Source of the DNA: Flexivirga alba | GTDB taxonomy: Bacteria; Actinomycetota; Actinomycetes; Actinomycetales; Dermatophilaceae | Direction of reading: 5' to 3' | DNA: 64,000 nt | Assembly: GCF_042661025.1 (NCBI RefSeq) | Contig: NZ_JBHSWH010000001.1 | Location: 4,402,001-4,466,000, forward strand | Shown: positions 1 through 9,299 of the stretch, in pieces | How the letters are laid out: every line of letters starts with the position of its first letter | Position numbering within the stretch: position 1 is the stretch's first letter | Program-made: the position numbers and the translations under genes | The notes under the pieces: generated by a model | What the model saw: only the letters and a program-made list of their open reading frames with translations | Databases searched by the model: none | What the model was told of the DNA's origin: nothing

Positions 1-2904
1 TGCGGCCTGCAGGTCGTGCAGCGCGTATTCAAGGTAGTGACGCCGGATCAGCACCTCCAGCAGTGGCTCGTAGTCGCTGTCGATGGTGCTCGGCTCGGCA
101 TACAGCCGATCGCGCAGGAATCCGACCAGCTGCTCGGGTATGGCGGTCAGCGCGGCGATCCGGGCATCCCGGTCGGGCGCATCGGGGTCGGTCAGTGCGA
201 CCACTTCGTCGGCCACCCCGCCCAGAATGCTGGACCGCTCGACGTCGACGATCGGCTGGTCGAACCAGCGGAAGCGAACCGACCGGGTCAGGTCACCGAC
301 GACCGAGAAACGTCGCTGCGTCGCGCGGACCACGCGCTCCAGCAGGGCTCGGGCGCTGCTGGTGTCGCTCGGCGCCGGCACCGACAACCAGCTGCGCAAC
401 AGCTGGACGGCTATCTCGACATCGCCGACTTCCTGCTGTGCCAGGAAGATCCGGAAGAGAGCTTCCTCGAGCGCCGGAGTGCGATCCAGCTCGGTGATGC
501 CGTAGTGCCGCAGCACTCGCAGCAGTCGGTCCCGGAAGGACTGCGGCAGGTCGCCGCGTTCGAGATCCAGCGTGCGCAGGTAGGTCTGGAAGTGCTCGCG
601 AGTGCTGTGCACACGCAGCTCGGAATGCGACTCGTCCCGAGCCGGACGGTTACGGCTCAGCTCGGCGAAGTCGGCGAACATGTCCAGCAACGCCAACTCG
701 TCGGCGCTGGGTGCTGCCGTGGTGTCGCGCTCGTCGAGGTAGGCGTGCAGCGTGCTCAGCCGGTCGTCGGGGCTGACGTCATACCCCATCAGCGCGGAGC
801 GCAAGGTGGCCATCGCAGCCGCATCGCGCTCCTCGCGAGTGCGCACCCGCTCGTCGGTCGGCAGCCCGAGGTCGGAGCCGGAGACTTCCTGCTCGTCCTC
901 GTCGTCGTCCCCAGTGGGCTCCAATCGGACCAGCGGAGAACCGGTTTCGACCTGCGTGCCGGCTCGCACCAGCAGCTCACGGACACGGCCGCTGAAGGGT
1001 GCCGGCAGCACTGTCTCCATCTTCATCGACTCCAGCACCAGCACCGGCTCGCCGGCGGTGACCTCGTCACCGACCGCAACCGGGGTCGCGACCACCAGTG
1101 CCGGCGCGGGTGCCCGCATGACACCACCCTCGTCGCGGCTCACCCGATGTGTGACCCCCGCGACCTCGATCAGCAGCGTCGGCCCGTGCGCCGCACTGAC
1201 GACCCGGAATGCCTCACCGTCAACGACCAGCCGGCTGTGCACCTCGTCCAGTCGCTCCATCGAGGCCGCGACTGTGTGAGTCGTCGTGCCGCTCGTGACG
1301 CCGACGGTGTAGTCGGTCGGGCCGACCCGACGCACGGCCACAGCGAACGTCTCACCGCGCAGCTTCAGCTCGGTCGTCCCGGCCGGGTCGTGGTGCAACT
1401 GCGGACGGCCGCCGTATGCCGTGTCGAGGAACCCGGCGATCTCGGCGCCCTCCCGCTCGGCATACCCCTCGATCGCGGCAGCGACGAGCGCTATGCCGGC
1501 ATGGGGGTGGTCCGCCAGTCGACCTGCCGCACGCATCCGGTCGATCCAGCCGGTATCTGCCCATTCAGGTTTGCCGCGGGTGATCTCGGGCTGACCGAGC
1601 AACTCCAGCACGAAGCTCTTGTTGGTGACACCGCCCCGAATGATGACCGTGGTCTCCTCCAGGGCGCGCCGCAGCCGGGCGAGCGCCTCGTCCCGGGTGG
1701 AGCCGTGCGCGATGATCTTGGCGATCATCGAGTCGAAGTCGGCGGGGATGGTGTCGCCCTCGTTGACACCGGTGTCGACCCGGATGCCCGGGCCGGCCGG
1801 CAACTCCAACCGGGTGATGCGACCGGGCGCCGGCGCGAAGTCGCGGTCCGGGTCCTCGGCGTTGAGGCGAGCCTCGACCGCATGGCCGCGCTCGACGGGC
1901 CGGACGCCGGTGAGCGGCTGCCCGGCTGCGATCTGCAATTGGAGGGCGACCAGGTCCAGACCCGTCACCGTCTCGGTGATCGGGTGCTCGACCTGCAGGC
2001 GAGTATTGACCTCCAGGAACGCGAAAGTGCGGTCCTGCGAGTGATAGAGGAACTCCACCGTGCCGGCGCCTGAGTAGTCGACCGCGAGCGCCAATCGCTC
2101 TGCCGCGCCTTTGAGTTCGTCGATCTGCTGCTCGTCCAGCAACGGCGAGGCGGACTCCTCGATGATCTTCTGGTTGCGTCGTTGGACGGAGCAGTCGCGC
2201 ACACCAACGGCCCAGGCGGTGCCCTGACCGTCGGCGATCACCTGCACCTCGACGTGGCGCGCCCCGGTGACGAGCTTCTCCAGGAAGACGACCCCGCTGC
2301 CGAAGGCCCGCTCGGCCTCGTCACGGGTGCGCTGGTAGGCGTCCTCCAGCTCCGCGCGACCGGTGACCTTGCGGATGCCGCGACCGCCACCGCCGGCCGT
2401 CGCCTTGAGCATCAACGGGTAGCCGATCCGGTCGGCGGCCTCGAGTGCGTCCTGCAGGGTGTCCACTCCCCCGCGGCTCCACGGTGCAACCGGGACGCCC
2501 ACCTCCTCGGCGATCAGTTTCGAACCGATCTTGTCGCCGAGCCGGCGCATCGCCTCCGCCGACGGGCCGATGAACGTGACGCCGAGCCGATCGCACAACT
2601 GCGCGAATGCCGGGTCCTCTGCGACGAATCCCCAGCCCACCCAGCATGCGTCGGCACCGGTGTCGACCAGTGCCGCCTCGAGCACCGCGAGGTCGAGGTA
2701 GGGCCGGTCGGCTGCTGCGCCGATGGAGTGGGCCTCATCCGCCTCACGAACGAACGCGGCACCGCTGTCGACGTCGGTGTAGAGCGCGATCGTGTGCAAC
2801 GGGTCGGCTGCGCCGTCGAGGGCGCGCCGGGCGTTGACATCGCGAACGGCGTGGATCAGTCGCATCGCCGCTTCTCCACGGTTGACGATAGCGATGCGGG
2901 TCAT
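1..2904 (-). CDS. Multidomain biotin-dependent acyl-CoA carboxylase, N-terminal part (runs off window)
   Basis: The frame is open from ATG 2904 to base 1 (968 codons) with no stop, so the C-terminus lies outside the window. The N-terminus is a biotin carboxylase: ATP-grasp glycine loop (KATAGGGGRG, near residue 170) and the signature EVNTRLQVEHPITE at residues 298-311. A biotinyl carrier domain follows with ESMKME; the biotinylated Lys is residue 628. After it comes a helical segment of over 300 residues (for example VHSTREHFQTYLRTLDLERG) like the central region of large single-chain acetyl-CoA carboxylases. By family knowledge a carboxyltransferase should follow. The likely role is ATP-dependent carboxylation of acetyl- or another acyl-CoA for fatty-acid metabolism; the substrate cannot be told from this part. 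Frames open on the opposite strand here are GC-rich shadows. Confidence 0.85.
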   Translation of the reverse strand, partial: MTRIAIVNRGEAAMRLIHAVRDVNARRALDGAADPLHTIALYTDVDSGAAFVREADEAHSIGAAADRPYLDLAVLEAALVDTGADACWVGWGFVAEDPAFAQLCDRLGVTFIGPSAEAMRRLGDKIGSKLIAEEVGVPVAPWSRGGVDTLQDALEAADRIGYPLMLKATAGGGGRGIRKVTGRAELEDAYQRTRDEAERAFGSGVVFLEKLVTGARHVEVQVIADGQGTAWAVGVRDCSVQRRNQKIIEESASPLLDEQQIDELKGAAERLALAVDYSGAGTVEFLYHSQDRTFAFLEVNTRLQVEHPITETVTGLDLVALQLQIAAGQPLTGVRPVERGHAVEARLNAEDPDRDFAPAPGRITRLELPAGPGIRVDTGVNEGDTIPADFDSMIAKIIAHGSTRDEALARLRRALEETTVIIRGGVTNKSFVLELLGQPEITRGKPEWADTGWIDRMRAAGRLADHPHAGIALVAAAIEGYAEREGAEIAGFLDTAYGGRPQLHHDPAGTTELKLRGETFAVAVRRVGPTDYTVGVTSGTTTHTVAASMERLDEVHSRLVVDGEAFRVVSAAHGPTLLIEVAGVTHRVSRDEGGVMRAPAPALVVATPVAVGDEVTAGEPVLVLESMKMETVLPAPFSGRVRELLVRAGTQVETGSPLVRLEPTGDDDEDEQEVSGSDLGLPTDERVRTREERDAAAMATLRSALMGYDVSPDDRLSTLHAYLDERDTTAAPSADELALLDMFADFAELSRNRPARDESHSELRVHSTREHFQTYLRTLDLERGDLPQSFRDRLLRVLRHYGITELDRTPALEEALFRIFLAQQEVGDVEIAVQLLRSWLSVPAPSDTSSARALLERVVRATQRRFSVVGDLTRSVRFRWFDQPIVDVERSSILGGVADEVVALTDPDAPDRDARIAALTAIPEQLVGFLRDRLYAEPSTIDSDYEPLLEVLIRRHYLEYALHDLQAA

Positions 2905-3007
2905 TTTTCGAGGGACGGAATGCACAGAGGAGACTCTGCCACTTCCCATCGGTTACTCCACAGTCTCCATGCCGACGAAAGTTTTCTTGCTGGCCGCGGC
3001 GGACCGC

Positions 3008-3430
3008 TCAGGCCAGTGCTTCGCGCACCAACGACAACTCGGTGGCGTCATACCAGGACAGCTCGAGGTCGACGTCGACGTCGCGCTTACCGGCCGGGTC
3101 GAGCACATGGAAGCTGGCGATCCGGCGTCGTGGTGGTGCGCCGGTGATCCGAACTGCTGACGCAGCGTCCGCCTCCGGCCGCTCGGAGACGTCGTCGTCG
3201 TCGACGTCCACAGCGGCGATGACCCGTAGGTCTCGTGCGGCCGCGTCGGTCGCGGCGTCCTGTGTCGCGAGGTATTCCAGCCCCTCGTCGTCCTCAGCCG
3301 GCAGCGCGACGCGCAGCCGGTCGGTCACGGCGAACGCTTGACGAGCGCCCCCGGGCAGCGCGCCTGTCTCGTCCAAGGTGCGCAGTTCGTCTGCCGTCAG
3401 GGGCAGGTAGGTCCTGGTGAGGTTCGTCAT
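3008..3430 (-). CDS. DUF6912 family protein
   Basis: A 140-residue acidic protein starting MTNLTRTYLPLTADELRTL and ending near ELSLVREALA. The YLP...L..L opening, the 'EYLATQDAA' segment and the VRITG...FHVLDP C-terminus fit the actinobacterial DUF6912 family, whose function is unknown. The start chosen is ATG 3430, because it overlaps the stop of the upstream acyltransferase gene by four bases (ATGA), which implies translational coupling. An upstream in-frame start would give 157 residues but would lie inside the acyltransferase gene. The coupling suggests shared expression with lipid metabolism; nothing in the protein itself shows a reaction. Confidence 0.75.
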   Translation of the reverse strand: MTNLTRTYLPLTADELRTLDETGALPGGARQAFAVTDRLRVALPAEDDEGLEYLATQDAATDAAARDLRVIAAVDVDDDDVSERPEADAASAVRITGAPPRRRIASFHVLDPAGKRDVDVDLELSWYDATELSLVREALA

Positions 3431-4851
3431 GCCGGGTCCTCCGTTTCGTCCAGTAGTTCGGCGAGCGCATCGACGAGGCACTGGCCGAACAGGTCCAGGT
3501 CGGACATCGCTTCACGGTCGGCGGTCAGGCCGAAGTCCACTCGGCCCTTGTATGACGTGAGGCCGATCGACAGCGTCTGGCCCTTCGGCAGCGGGATCAC
3601 GGGGTAGCTCTCGATCATCGGTGCGTCCCCGGCATACAGCGTGCGTTGCGGCCCGGGCACGTTCGTGACCACCAGGTTGAACAAGCGGCGCGACATCGCG
3701 CTGCCCAGCCGAGCACCCAACGAGTGCAGCGTCGGAGGTGCGAACCCGGCGAGTTCGGCGATCGAGGCAGCATCGATGGCCGAGCGGCCGCCGTCGAGGT
3801 GCTGGCTGGTCGCGTAGGCGATCTGGTGCAGCCGCATCTTCGGCCGCGCCTCGCCGACCGGCAGGTCGACGAACATCGGTGACACCTCCTCCGCCAGGTG
3901 GGTGTCGGTGTCCTCGGGCTGCACGCTGAACGGAACCAGTGCGCGAACACGCTCGCCCCCTGGGACGACCTCGCCGCGGGCGAGCAACCAGCCGCGCAAT
4001 GCACCGGTGATGGTGGCGAGCACGACGTCGTGGACCGTCACGGTTTCCGCGCTCTGGGCACGGATCCGCCGGTAGTCGGCCAATTGGGTGGAGACCATCT
4101 GGAACCGCCGATGCACGCTGATCGAGCGGTTCAGCGGACTGTCCGGGGCCGGCCGGGTGGCGACCCGCGCAAGGACGCCGGCCGCCGAAGCGGCCCCGGC
4201 TCCGCCCTGCCGGACGAGGCGCTGTGCGCCGGCCGTAGCGCCTCGGACACCGCTGGTGGCCAGGTGCGCGACGCTGAGCGGATTGCGGGCCACGTCACCG
4301 ACGGCACCAAGCAGCAGGTCGAGGCCGCTCGGAGTTCGGGACGCGCGCCAGGCCTGCGGGATCGGCTGCTCGCGGGTCGCCTCCTGGTCGACGATGATCT
4401 GCCCGATGTCGATCGCGTGGATCCCGTCGACCAGCGCGATGTGGGTCTTGGTGACGATTGCGAACCGACCGCCCTCCAGTCCTTCGACGAGGTAGAGCTC
4501 CCACAGCGGCCGGTGCGGATCCAGTGACCGGGCCTGGATCCGGCCGACGAACTCCTCCAACTGGGCGGCAGTGCCCGGCTTGGGCAGTCCGGAGCGGCGT
4601 ACGTGGTAGCTGACGTCGAAATGCTCGTCGTCGGTCCACACCGGTGGCAGCAGGCGCCCCGGCACGTGGCGCACCTTCTGCCGGTAGCGCGGGACGAACG
4701 CGATGCGGTTGCTCACCAGGCTGACCAGGTCTTCGTATTCGAATCCGCCTTCGGGCGGCTCGAAGATCATCACCGAGCCGACGTGCATGGGGGTCGAGCG
4801 GTCCTGCAGATAGAAGAATGACGCGTCCAGAGCGCTCAGTCGGTCAGCCAC
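3427..4851 (-). CDS. Wax ester synthase / diacylglycerol acyltransferase family (WS/DGAT)
   Basis: 474 residues from a GTG start, the usual length for bacterial WS/DGAT enzymes, which transfer acyl groups from acyl-CoA to diacylglycerol or fatty alcohols to make storage lipid. The N-terminus (LSALDASFFYLQD..TPMHVGS) and the C-terminal VTNVPGPQ motif are typical. The family active-site motif HHxxxDG is here HIALVDG (residues 137-143): the first His and DG are kept but the second His is Ile. The second His is usually held to be the catalytic base, so activity is uncertain. It is translationally coupled to the DUF6912 gene. Confidence 0.85.
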   Translation of the reverse strand: MADRLSALDASFFYLQDRSTPMHVGSVMIFEPPEGGFEYEDLVSLVSNRIAFVPRYRQKVRHVPGRLLPPVWTDDEHFDVSYHVRRSGLPKPGTAAQLEEFVGRIQARSLDPHRPLWELYLVEGLEGGRFAIVTKTHIALVDGIHAIDIGQIIVDQEATREQPIPQAWRASRTPSGLDLLLGAVGDVARNPLSVAHLATSGVRGATAGAQRLVRQGGAGAASAAGVLARVATRPAPDSPLNRSISVHRRFQMVSTQLADYRRIRAQSAETVTVHDVVLATITGALRGWLLARGEVVPGGERVRALVPFSVQPEDTDTHLAEEVSPMFVDLPVGEARPKMRLHQIAYATSQHLDGGRSAIDAASIAELAGFAPPTLHSLGARLGSAMSRRLFNLVVTNVPGPQRTLYAGDAPMIESYPVIPLPKGQTLSIGLTSYKGRVDFGLTADREAMSDLDLFGQCLVDALAELLDETEDPA

Positions 4852-4863
4852 GGCAACATGTTT

Positions 4864-6819
4864 TCACGATCTGCGTCGGCCGACCGCGACCACACCGGTG
4901 AGTTTCGCTGCGACAGGGGCGATCGCCTTGCGGAGCGGAGATCGGGATGCGGACTCGGCCGATGACCGCGCGAGCGAGACCCTGTCCAGCCGGTGCACGA
5001 TCACGTCGACGCCGACGTCGACGACCTCCTGACGGCCGCGCACCTGAACGCGAACCGCGTAACGTCCACGCGGCAGTTTCGTCGGGAGTTCGAGGTACGC
5101 CTGACCATCGGCAACCATCAGCCGACCGTCGCGGCGCACGCCAGGCCCGCCACCGTCACGCGTCCGGAAGAACGCGGTAGCAGCAAGTGCTGCGGAGCCA
5201 CCGAATCCGGCCCCGGTGACAGGGACGCGAAGCACGGCGGCGTCGCGTTCCCCGATCAAGACTGCGCCCTTCGGCTCGACCTCGCCGGCAGACAGGACCG
5301 AGGCGGCGAAGCCGTCGAGGGCCATCACGAGGTGACCCTTTGCCGTCGCATGGACGGTGCACACCGTCGTCCCCTGGCCGCGGACCTGAGCGACCTCGCC
5401 GAACTCGACTTCTCGATGACCGCCGTAACCGCCCAGAGAGGCACGACATGCGATGTTCCACGGGCCGGGACCGAGGGGACGGCCCAACTCCGATCCGCCG
5501 CGATTGATGACGGCGGTGAAGCGTGTCACCGGCGTGACCTGGCCTTCCTCGGCGTCCTCCAAGGTCGTCTCCGAGGGTGCCGAGATCGTCGGCCATCCGG
5601 TCTTGTCACGATCGGCTACCGTGAGGTGAGCCGTCGCTCGCGGCACGATGTCAGTGACGTCGATGAGGTCGTCGGGAAGCGATGGCGCCCCGGCCGGGAA
5701 GGTGCGCAAGAGGCGGTCACCATCGCGCCGGAGCCGGAGCGGTCCGCCGCTGTGGTCCTGCCACCGGACCTCGACCTCGACGGACAACGAGCCGTCCTTG
5801 TCCCACTCGACGCCGGTCGCGACAGGGACGGGTTTGATCCCCCTGTCTGCTTGAGCGAGGGCCACGAGGCCCTCGACGTCGCGACGGCGAACGAGGTTGG
5901 CGCGGGCTGCGAGAACCTCGTTGAGCCCACTGTCGAGCTCCGGCGGGGTGTACTCGTCGATGAACGCGGCGACATCCGCAACCAGCTGCACCCGCTCTTC
6001 TTGCGTCCGCGACAGCATGCCCGGTCCCAGCAGCTGGCCGAGGATGCGCAGCCGGTACTGATAACCCCGCACCCAGCCCGCGAACGGCGTCCCCGCTGCC
6101 TCGATCTCGGCATGGTCCATGATCCTGCCTATGGACCTGAGATATTCGCCGACATCACGTCCGTACGTTCCCGAGTAGTTGGCACCCGGTGAATGAACCC
6201 ACTGGTAAAAGGGCTCCGAGGCGAGCACGGCAAGCCGGTCGGAGTGGACGTATGCCGAGATCCCGACGAGGACGTCCTCGAACAACGCACGCCGGCCCTC
6301 CTGGAACCGGATGCCGTGCTCGAGGAGAAACTCGCGCCGGAACAACTTGTGCGTCGTCCAGGGGCCCCAGACGGCCGGCTTCTTCGGCGCATCACCTGGA
6401 ATGTCTGCCAAGAAAACGCCTTCGTAGGCGAACCAGTCGGAGGTGCGGGTCTCCTTGGCGCTGAGGACATCGGCCCGCTGCTCCACGGCGAAGGCATGAG
6501 CGGAGCGCAGCGCATCGGGGTAGAGGTAGTCGTCGTGGTCCATGAACAGGACGTAGTCGCCCTGGGCGAGGTCGAGCCCGATGTTGCGCGGACGGCTCGG
6601 CCACCCGGAGTTCTCGATGCGCCGCACCACGTAGTTCGGATGCGAAGTTGCCAGCGTGAGCAGTCGGTCGTGGGTGTCGTCCGGTGACCCGTCATCGACG
6701 AAGATCACCTCGAACTCATCGGCGGACATGGTCTGTCCGTCCAATGAGGCAACGACCCGATCGAGCCCCTGTCCCGGGGAATAGGTCGGGACGACGATGC
6801 TCACCTTTGTTGCTGTCAC
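4864..6819 (-). CDS. Glycosyltransferase family 2, TarS/TarP-like
   Basis: 651 residues, GTG start. Residues 5-210 form a GT-A domain: VSIVVPTYSPGQGLD at the start, VDDGSPDDT near residue 41, and a metal-binding DHDD at 94-97. Later motifs (W..KLFRREFL, FEDVLVG, YQW) and a long C-terminal part of beta-rich modules resemble wall-teichoic-acid glycosyltransferases such as TarS and TarP. There is no membrane segment. The likely role is transfer of a sugar onto a cell-wall polymer from the cytosolic side; the acceptor is inferred only. It ends 12 bases before the acyltransferase start and may be co-transcribed with it. Confidence 0.75.
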   Translation of the reverse strand: MTATKVSIVVPTYSPGQGLDRVVASLDGQTMSADEFEVIFVDDGSPDDTHDRLLTLATSHPNYVVRRIENSGWPSRPRNIGLDLAQGDYVLFMDHDDYLYPDALRSAHAFAVEQRADVLSAKETRTSDWFAYEGVFLADIPGDAPKKPAVWGPWTTHKLFRREFLLEHGIRFQEGRRALFEDVLVGISAYVHSDRLAVLASEPFYQWVHSPGANYSGTYGRDVGEYLRSIGRIMDHAEIEAAGTPFAGWVRGYQYRLRILGQLLGPGMLSRTQEERVQLVADVAAFIDEYTPPELDSGLNEVLAARANLVRRRDVEGLVALAQADRGIKPVPVATGVEWDKDGSLSVEVEVRWQDHSGGPLRLRRDGDRLLRTFPAGAPSLPDDLIDVTDIVPRATAHLTVADRDKTGWPTISAPSETTLEDAEEGQVTPVTRFTAVINRGGSELGRPLGPGPWNIACRASLGGYGGHREVEFGEVAQVRGQGTTVCTVHATAKGHLVMALDGFAASVLSAGEVEPKGAVLIGERDAAVLRVPVTGAGFGGSAALAATAFFRTRDGGGPGVRRDGRLMVADGQAYLELPTKLPRGRYAVRVQVRGRQEVVDVGVDVIVHRLDRVSLARSSAESASRSPLRKAIAPVAAKLTGVVAVGRRRS

Positions 6820-6846
6820 AGATGCTCCCCTCGATCCATTTCCCGC

Positions 6847-8205
6847 TCAGCTCCGAGCGCGACTCGTGAACCAGCTGCGACGGCTGGTTGCGGCCACTCC
6901 GGTCAGATCGGCCGCAAGTGCCGCTATCACTTTACGGGCGGCGGACCCCGGAGCGTGCTCGGCCAGCACCCGGCCCGCCAGCAGTGCACCGTCGAACGCG
7001 TCCCGGTCATCGGGAATGAGTGCGGGCGATGCGACCCCGGCGAATCGCTGCAGCGCCTCACCGACGCGTTGTTCCGGAGAGGAGCCGACCGCGGAGGAGC
7101 GAACCCGATTGGCCACCACCTTCGGCGGCTCCGAGATCACCGCGCGCAGTTCGTCCAGGCCACGGACTAAGCGTTGCAGCCCGACCGGATCGGCTGAACC
7201 GATCGCGATGACTGTGTCGGCCGCGTCGAGCGCGGCGAGCGTCGCCGCGTTGCGGCGTGGAGCGGCGGTGTCGTAGCTCAGCTCCTCGTCCTGCTCCAGC
7301 GGTGCCGCCACGTCGACGACGATCAGCCGCCCGAGCTGGCGGCACTGCTCCAGAACGGCCTCGAGTGCATCGTCGCGGACCTCCGGCCAGCGATCTGCAC
7401 GCGGCAGGCCGGTCAGCACGCGCAGCCCGGTGGTCACCTCCGGTGCGACTGCGGCCAGCGATCGCACGTCCAGGTGACCGGAGTCGGCGAGACGCGTCGC
7501 CGCGGCGACGCCTGGCGCCTCGTCGAGCAGCGCGAGGTGCTGGGCCACTGAGGCGGCATACGTATCGGCGTCGACCAGCACGGTCGGCACACCCAGGCGC
7601 GCCGCCTCCGCGGCGAGGTTGACGGCGAGGACGGTCCGGCCCGGAGCTCCGGGCGGTCCCCACACGGTGACGATCTTCGCCGTCTGCTCCGGGCTGGCCG
7701 GCGCGGGCGGCATGGGCAGGGCCGCCGACTGCTCCAGCCACGGATTGACCGGCACGTATGGCGCGCTCCCGTCGGACAACGCCGCCAGCTCAGCCTCCAG
7801 CGACACCGTCGGGTCGTCGGACGCGTCCGGGGCTGTCGCCTTGGAAGTGGCACCTTCGGCGACGCCCTGCACGGCTTGCGCGAACTCCGCCGGCGCGGCA
7901 CCGATCGGGAGTTGCGTGCGCACGCCCCACTGCTGGAGCACGCGTTGCTGCTCCTCGACGCCCGGCTGGTGCACTCCGACGATGCCGACCCCGGCCTCGC
8001 GTAGTGGGCCGATCGCACTGCCGTCAAGACCGTTGAAGTCCGCCGAGACCAACGCGACGTCGGCACGCCCCGCGGTGCAGATCGCCAGCAGGTCGGCAAC
8101 GTCAGCGCATCGTCGCACGAGGCGCACGCCGGGTGCCTGGCCCAAAGCCGCAGCAACCGTCGCTTCGTGTGCCGCACTGATGGCGGTAACGGCTGCGATC
8201 GCCAT
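6847..8205 (-). CDS. CpaE/ParA-like P-loop protein with degenerate Walker A
   Basis: 452 residues. An N-terminal receiver-like domain (about 1-125) is followed by a linker and a MinD/ParA-type nucleotide domain from about residue 177. The Walker A position reads GPPGAPGRT (183-191), so both signature lysines of the deviant Walker A are lost; VLVDADTYAAS and LIVVDVAAPL keep the later motifs. Proteins of this shape (CpaE/TadZ) position pilus or septal machinery. The start codon overlaps the stop of the SAF-domain gene (TGATG), so the two are coupled, as CpaB and CpaE are in Flp-pilus loci. No pilin or TadA ATPase gene is nearby. ATP hydrolysis is doubtful. Confidence 0.7.
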   Translation of the reverse strand: MAIAAVTAISAAHEATVAAALGQAPGVRLVRRCADVADLLAICTAGRADVALVSADFNGLDGSAIGPLREAGVGIVGVHQPGVEEQQRVLQQWGVRTQLPIGAAPAEFAQAVQGVAEGATSKATAPDASDDPTVSLEAELAALSDGSAPYVPVNPWLEQSAALPMPPAPASPEQTAKIVTVWGPPGAPGRTVLAVNLAAEAARLGVPTVLVDADTYAASVAQHLALLDEAPGVAAATRLADSGHLDVRSLAAVAPEVTTGLRVLTGLPRADRWPEVRDDALEAVLEQCRQLGRLIVVDVAAPLEQDEELSYDTAAPRRNAATLAALDAADTVIAIGSADPVGLQRLVRGLDELRAVISEPPKVVANRVRSSAVGSSPEQRVGEALQRFAGVASPALIPDDRDAFDGALLAGRVLAEHAPGSAARKVIAALAADLTGVAATSRRSWFTSRARS

Positions 8206-8891
8206 CAGTTGCCCTTCAGCGGTGACCCGGCGGCCGGCACCAGGTCGACCTTCGCGCCCTGGTTGACCGCCTCCAGCACTTGGGCGACCTTGTCATCCGG
8301 GACGAGTACGTGCACGGCGCCGCTGTCCGACGCCACCGAGAAGCCTCCGCCGGTGCTGGGCACGCGGGCCACCACTGCGCGGCCGATGATGCGGAACGGA
8401 GCGGCATACGACTCCTGACCGACCTTGCTCTGGTCCTTCTTGGACACCCAGACGTCCACGACCGAGCCCTTGACGAGGTTGGCCGATTGGGACGTCTCGA
8501 CCGGGAGAGCGACCGCCTTGACCGTCACCTCGGTGCTGGTGCCGACCGCGGAACGCGGAACCAGCTCGCCGGCGCGCACCTCGCGCAGCACCTCACCCTT
8601 GGGCAGCGGGTCGTTGGCACTCAGGTAGGTGCCACCGGCCTTGTCGATGCGGACCTTGACCACGTGGACGTCCGAGGAGCCGACCTTTTGCCCCGGCACC
8701 AGCGAGTGCGACGCTTGCAAGACCTCGACCGAGTTGTCGTAATGCCGCATGGCCACGGCGCCACCGATCGTCGCGACCAGCACCAGCAGCACTCCGGCCA
8801 CCAGCCTGCTGTCGCGCCAGGACGGTCGCTGCAGCCGATGCGCCGCCGGCTTGGGCAGCTCGTCTGCTGCGGTATGACGTCGTGTCTCCAC
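8205..8891 (-). CDS. SAF domain protein, CpaB/RcpC-like, membrane anchored
   Basis: 228 residues from a GTG start preceded by a GGGGAGAA ribosome site. One membrane segment lies at about residues 28-49 after a short basic cytosolic tail. The outer part is a SAF domain (about 55-125) followed by a CpaB-like beta domain (ALPVETSQSANLVKGSVVDV). CpaB proteins act in Flp pilus assembly at the membrane; the same fold occurs in orphan envelope proteins of actinobacteria. It is coupled by a one-base overlap to the CpaE-like gene, and the pair faces away from the small HTH gene at 9068. Confidence 0.75.
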   Translation of the reverse strand: METRRHTAADELPKPAAHRLQRPSWRDSRLVAGVLLVLVATIGGAVAMRHYDNSVEVLQASHSLVPGQKVGSSDVHVVKVRIDKAGGTYLSANDPLPKGEVLREVRAGELVPRSAVGTSTEVTVKAVALPVETSQSANLVKGSVVDVWVSKKDQSKVGQESYAAPFRIIGRAVVARVPSTGGGFSVASDSGAVHVLVPDDKVAQVLEAVNQGAKVDLVPAAGSPLKGN

Positions 8892-9067
8892 GTGGTTCTC
8901 CCCTTGAGCCTCATCCTGGCCGAAGACGACCCGTCCACGACACCCAAGACTGTAAAGACTTCCAGGCTCCCACGGGGGCGTTTGTCCACAGGCAGTCTGC
9001 GAACGCCGGCGGCAAATACGTCACAATGGGGCCACTGCCAGTTGCGACATCCAAGGAGGGCACCGCC

Positions 9068-9286
9068 GTGCCAGCGCGATTCGTCTCCATCGCCGACGTC
9101 GCCGAGACGCTGAGCATCTCCTCGCGTCAGGCCTACGGGCTGGTGACCACCGGGGAGCTGCCCGCGATCAAGGTCGGCAAGTCATGGCGTATCGAGCTGA
9201 CCGAGCTGGAGTCCTACATCCAGCGGCAGTATGCCGACGCCCAGTCGCGAGTTGCTGCCGGCGATTTCGGCGACGACGAGGGCTGA
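9068..9286 (+). CDS. Small helix-turn-helix protein (excisionase/HTH_17 type)
   Basis: 72 residues from GTG 9068, chosen because AAGGAGGG lies nine bases upstream; in-frame ATG codons further up lack a ribosome site. The sequence SIADVAETLSISSRQAYGLV is a winged HTH with a MerR-like first half, and VGKSWRIELTELESYI is the usual wing and end of HTH_17 (excisionase/BldC-type) DNA-binding proteins. It is small, cytosolic and likely a transcription regulator. No integrase is nearby, so it is unlikely to be a phage excisionase. It is transcribed divergently from the SAF/CpaE pair and may control it. Confidence 0.75.
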   Translation: MPARFVSIADVAETLSISSRQAYGLVTTGELPAIKVGKSWRIELTELESYIQRQYADAQSRVAAGDFGDDEG

Positions 9287-9299
9287 CACCATCGGCGTG

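Noticed and set aside
16..2073. Long open frame on the plus strand opposite the carboxylase gene
   Set aside because: It is a GC-driven shadow; the minus strand carries ATP-grasp and biotin motifs in one unbroken frame.
9068..9286. Phage excisionase
   Set aside because: No integrase, attachment site or phage gene is nearby; the protein is more likely a host regulator.
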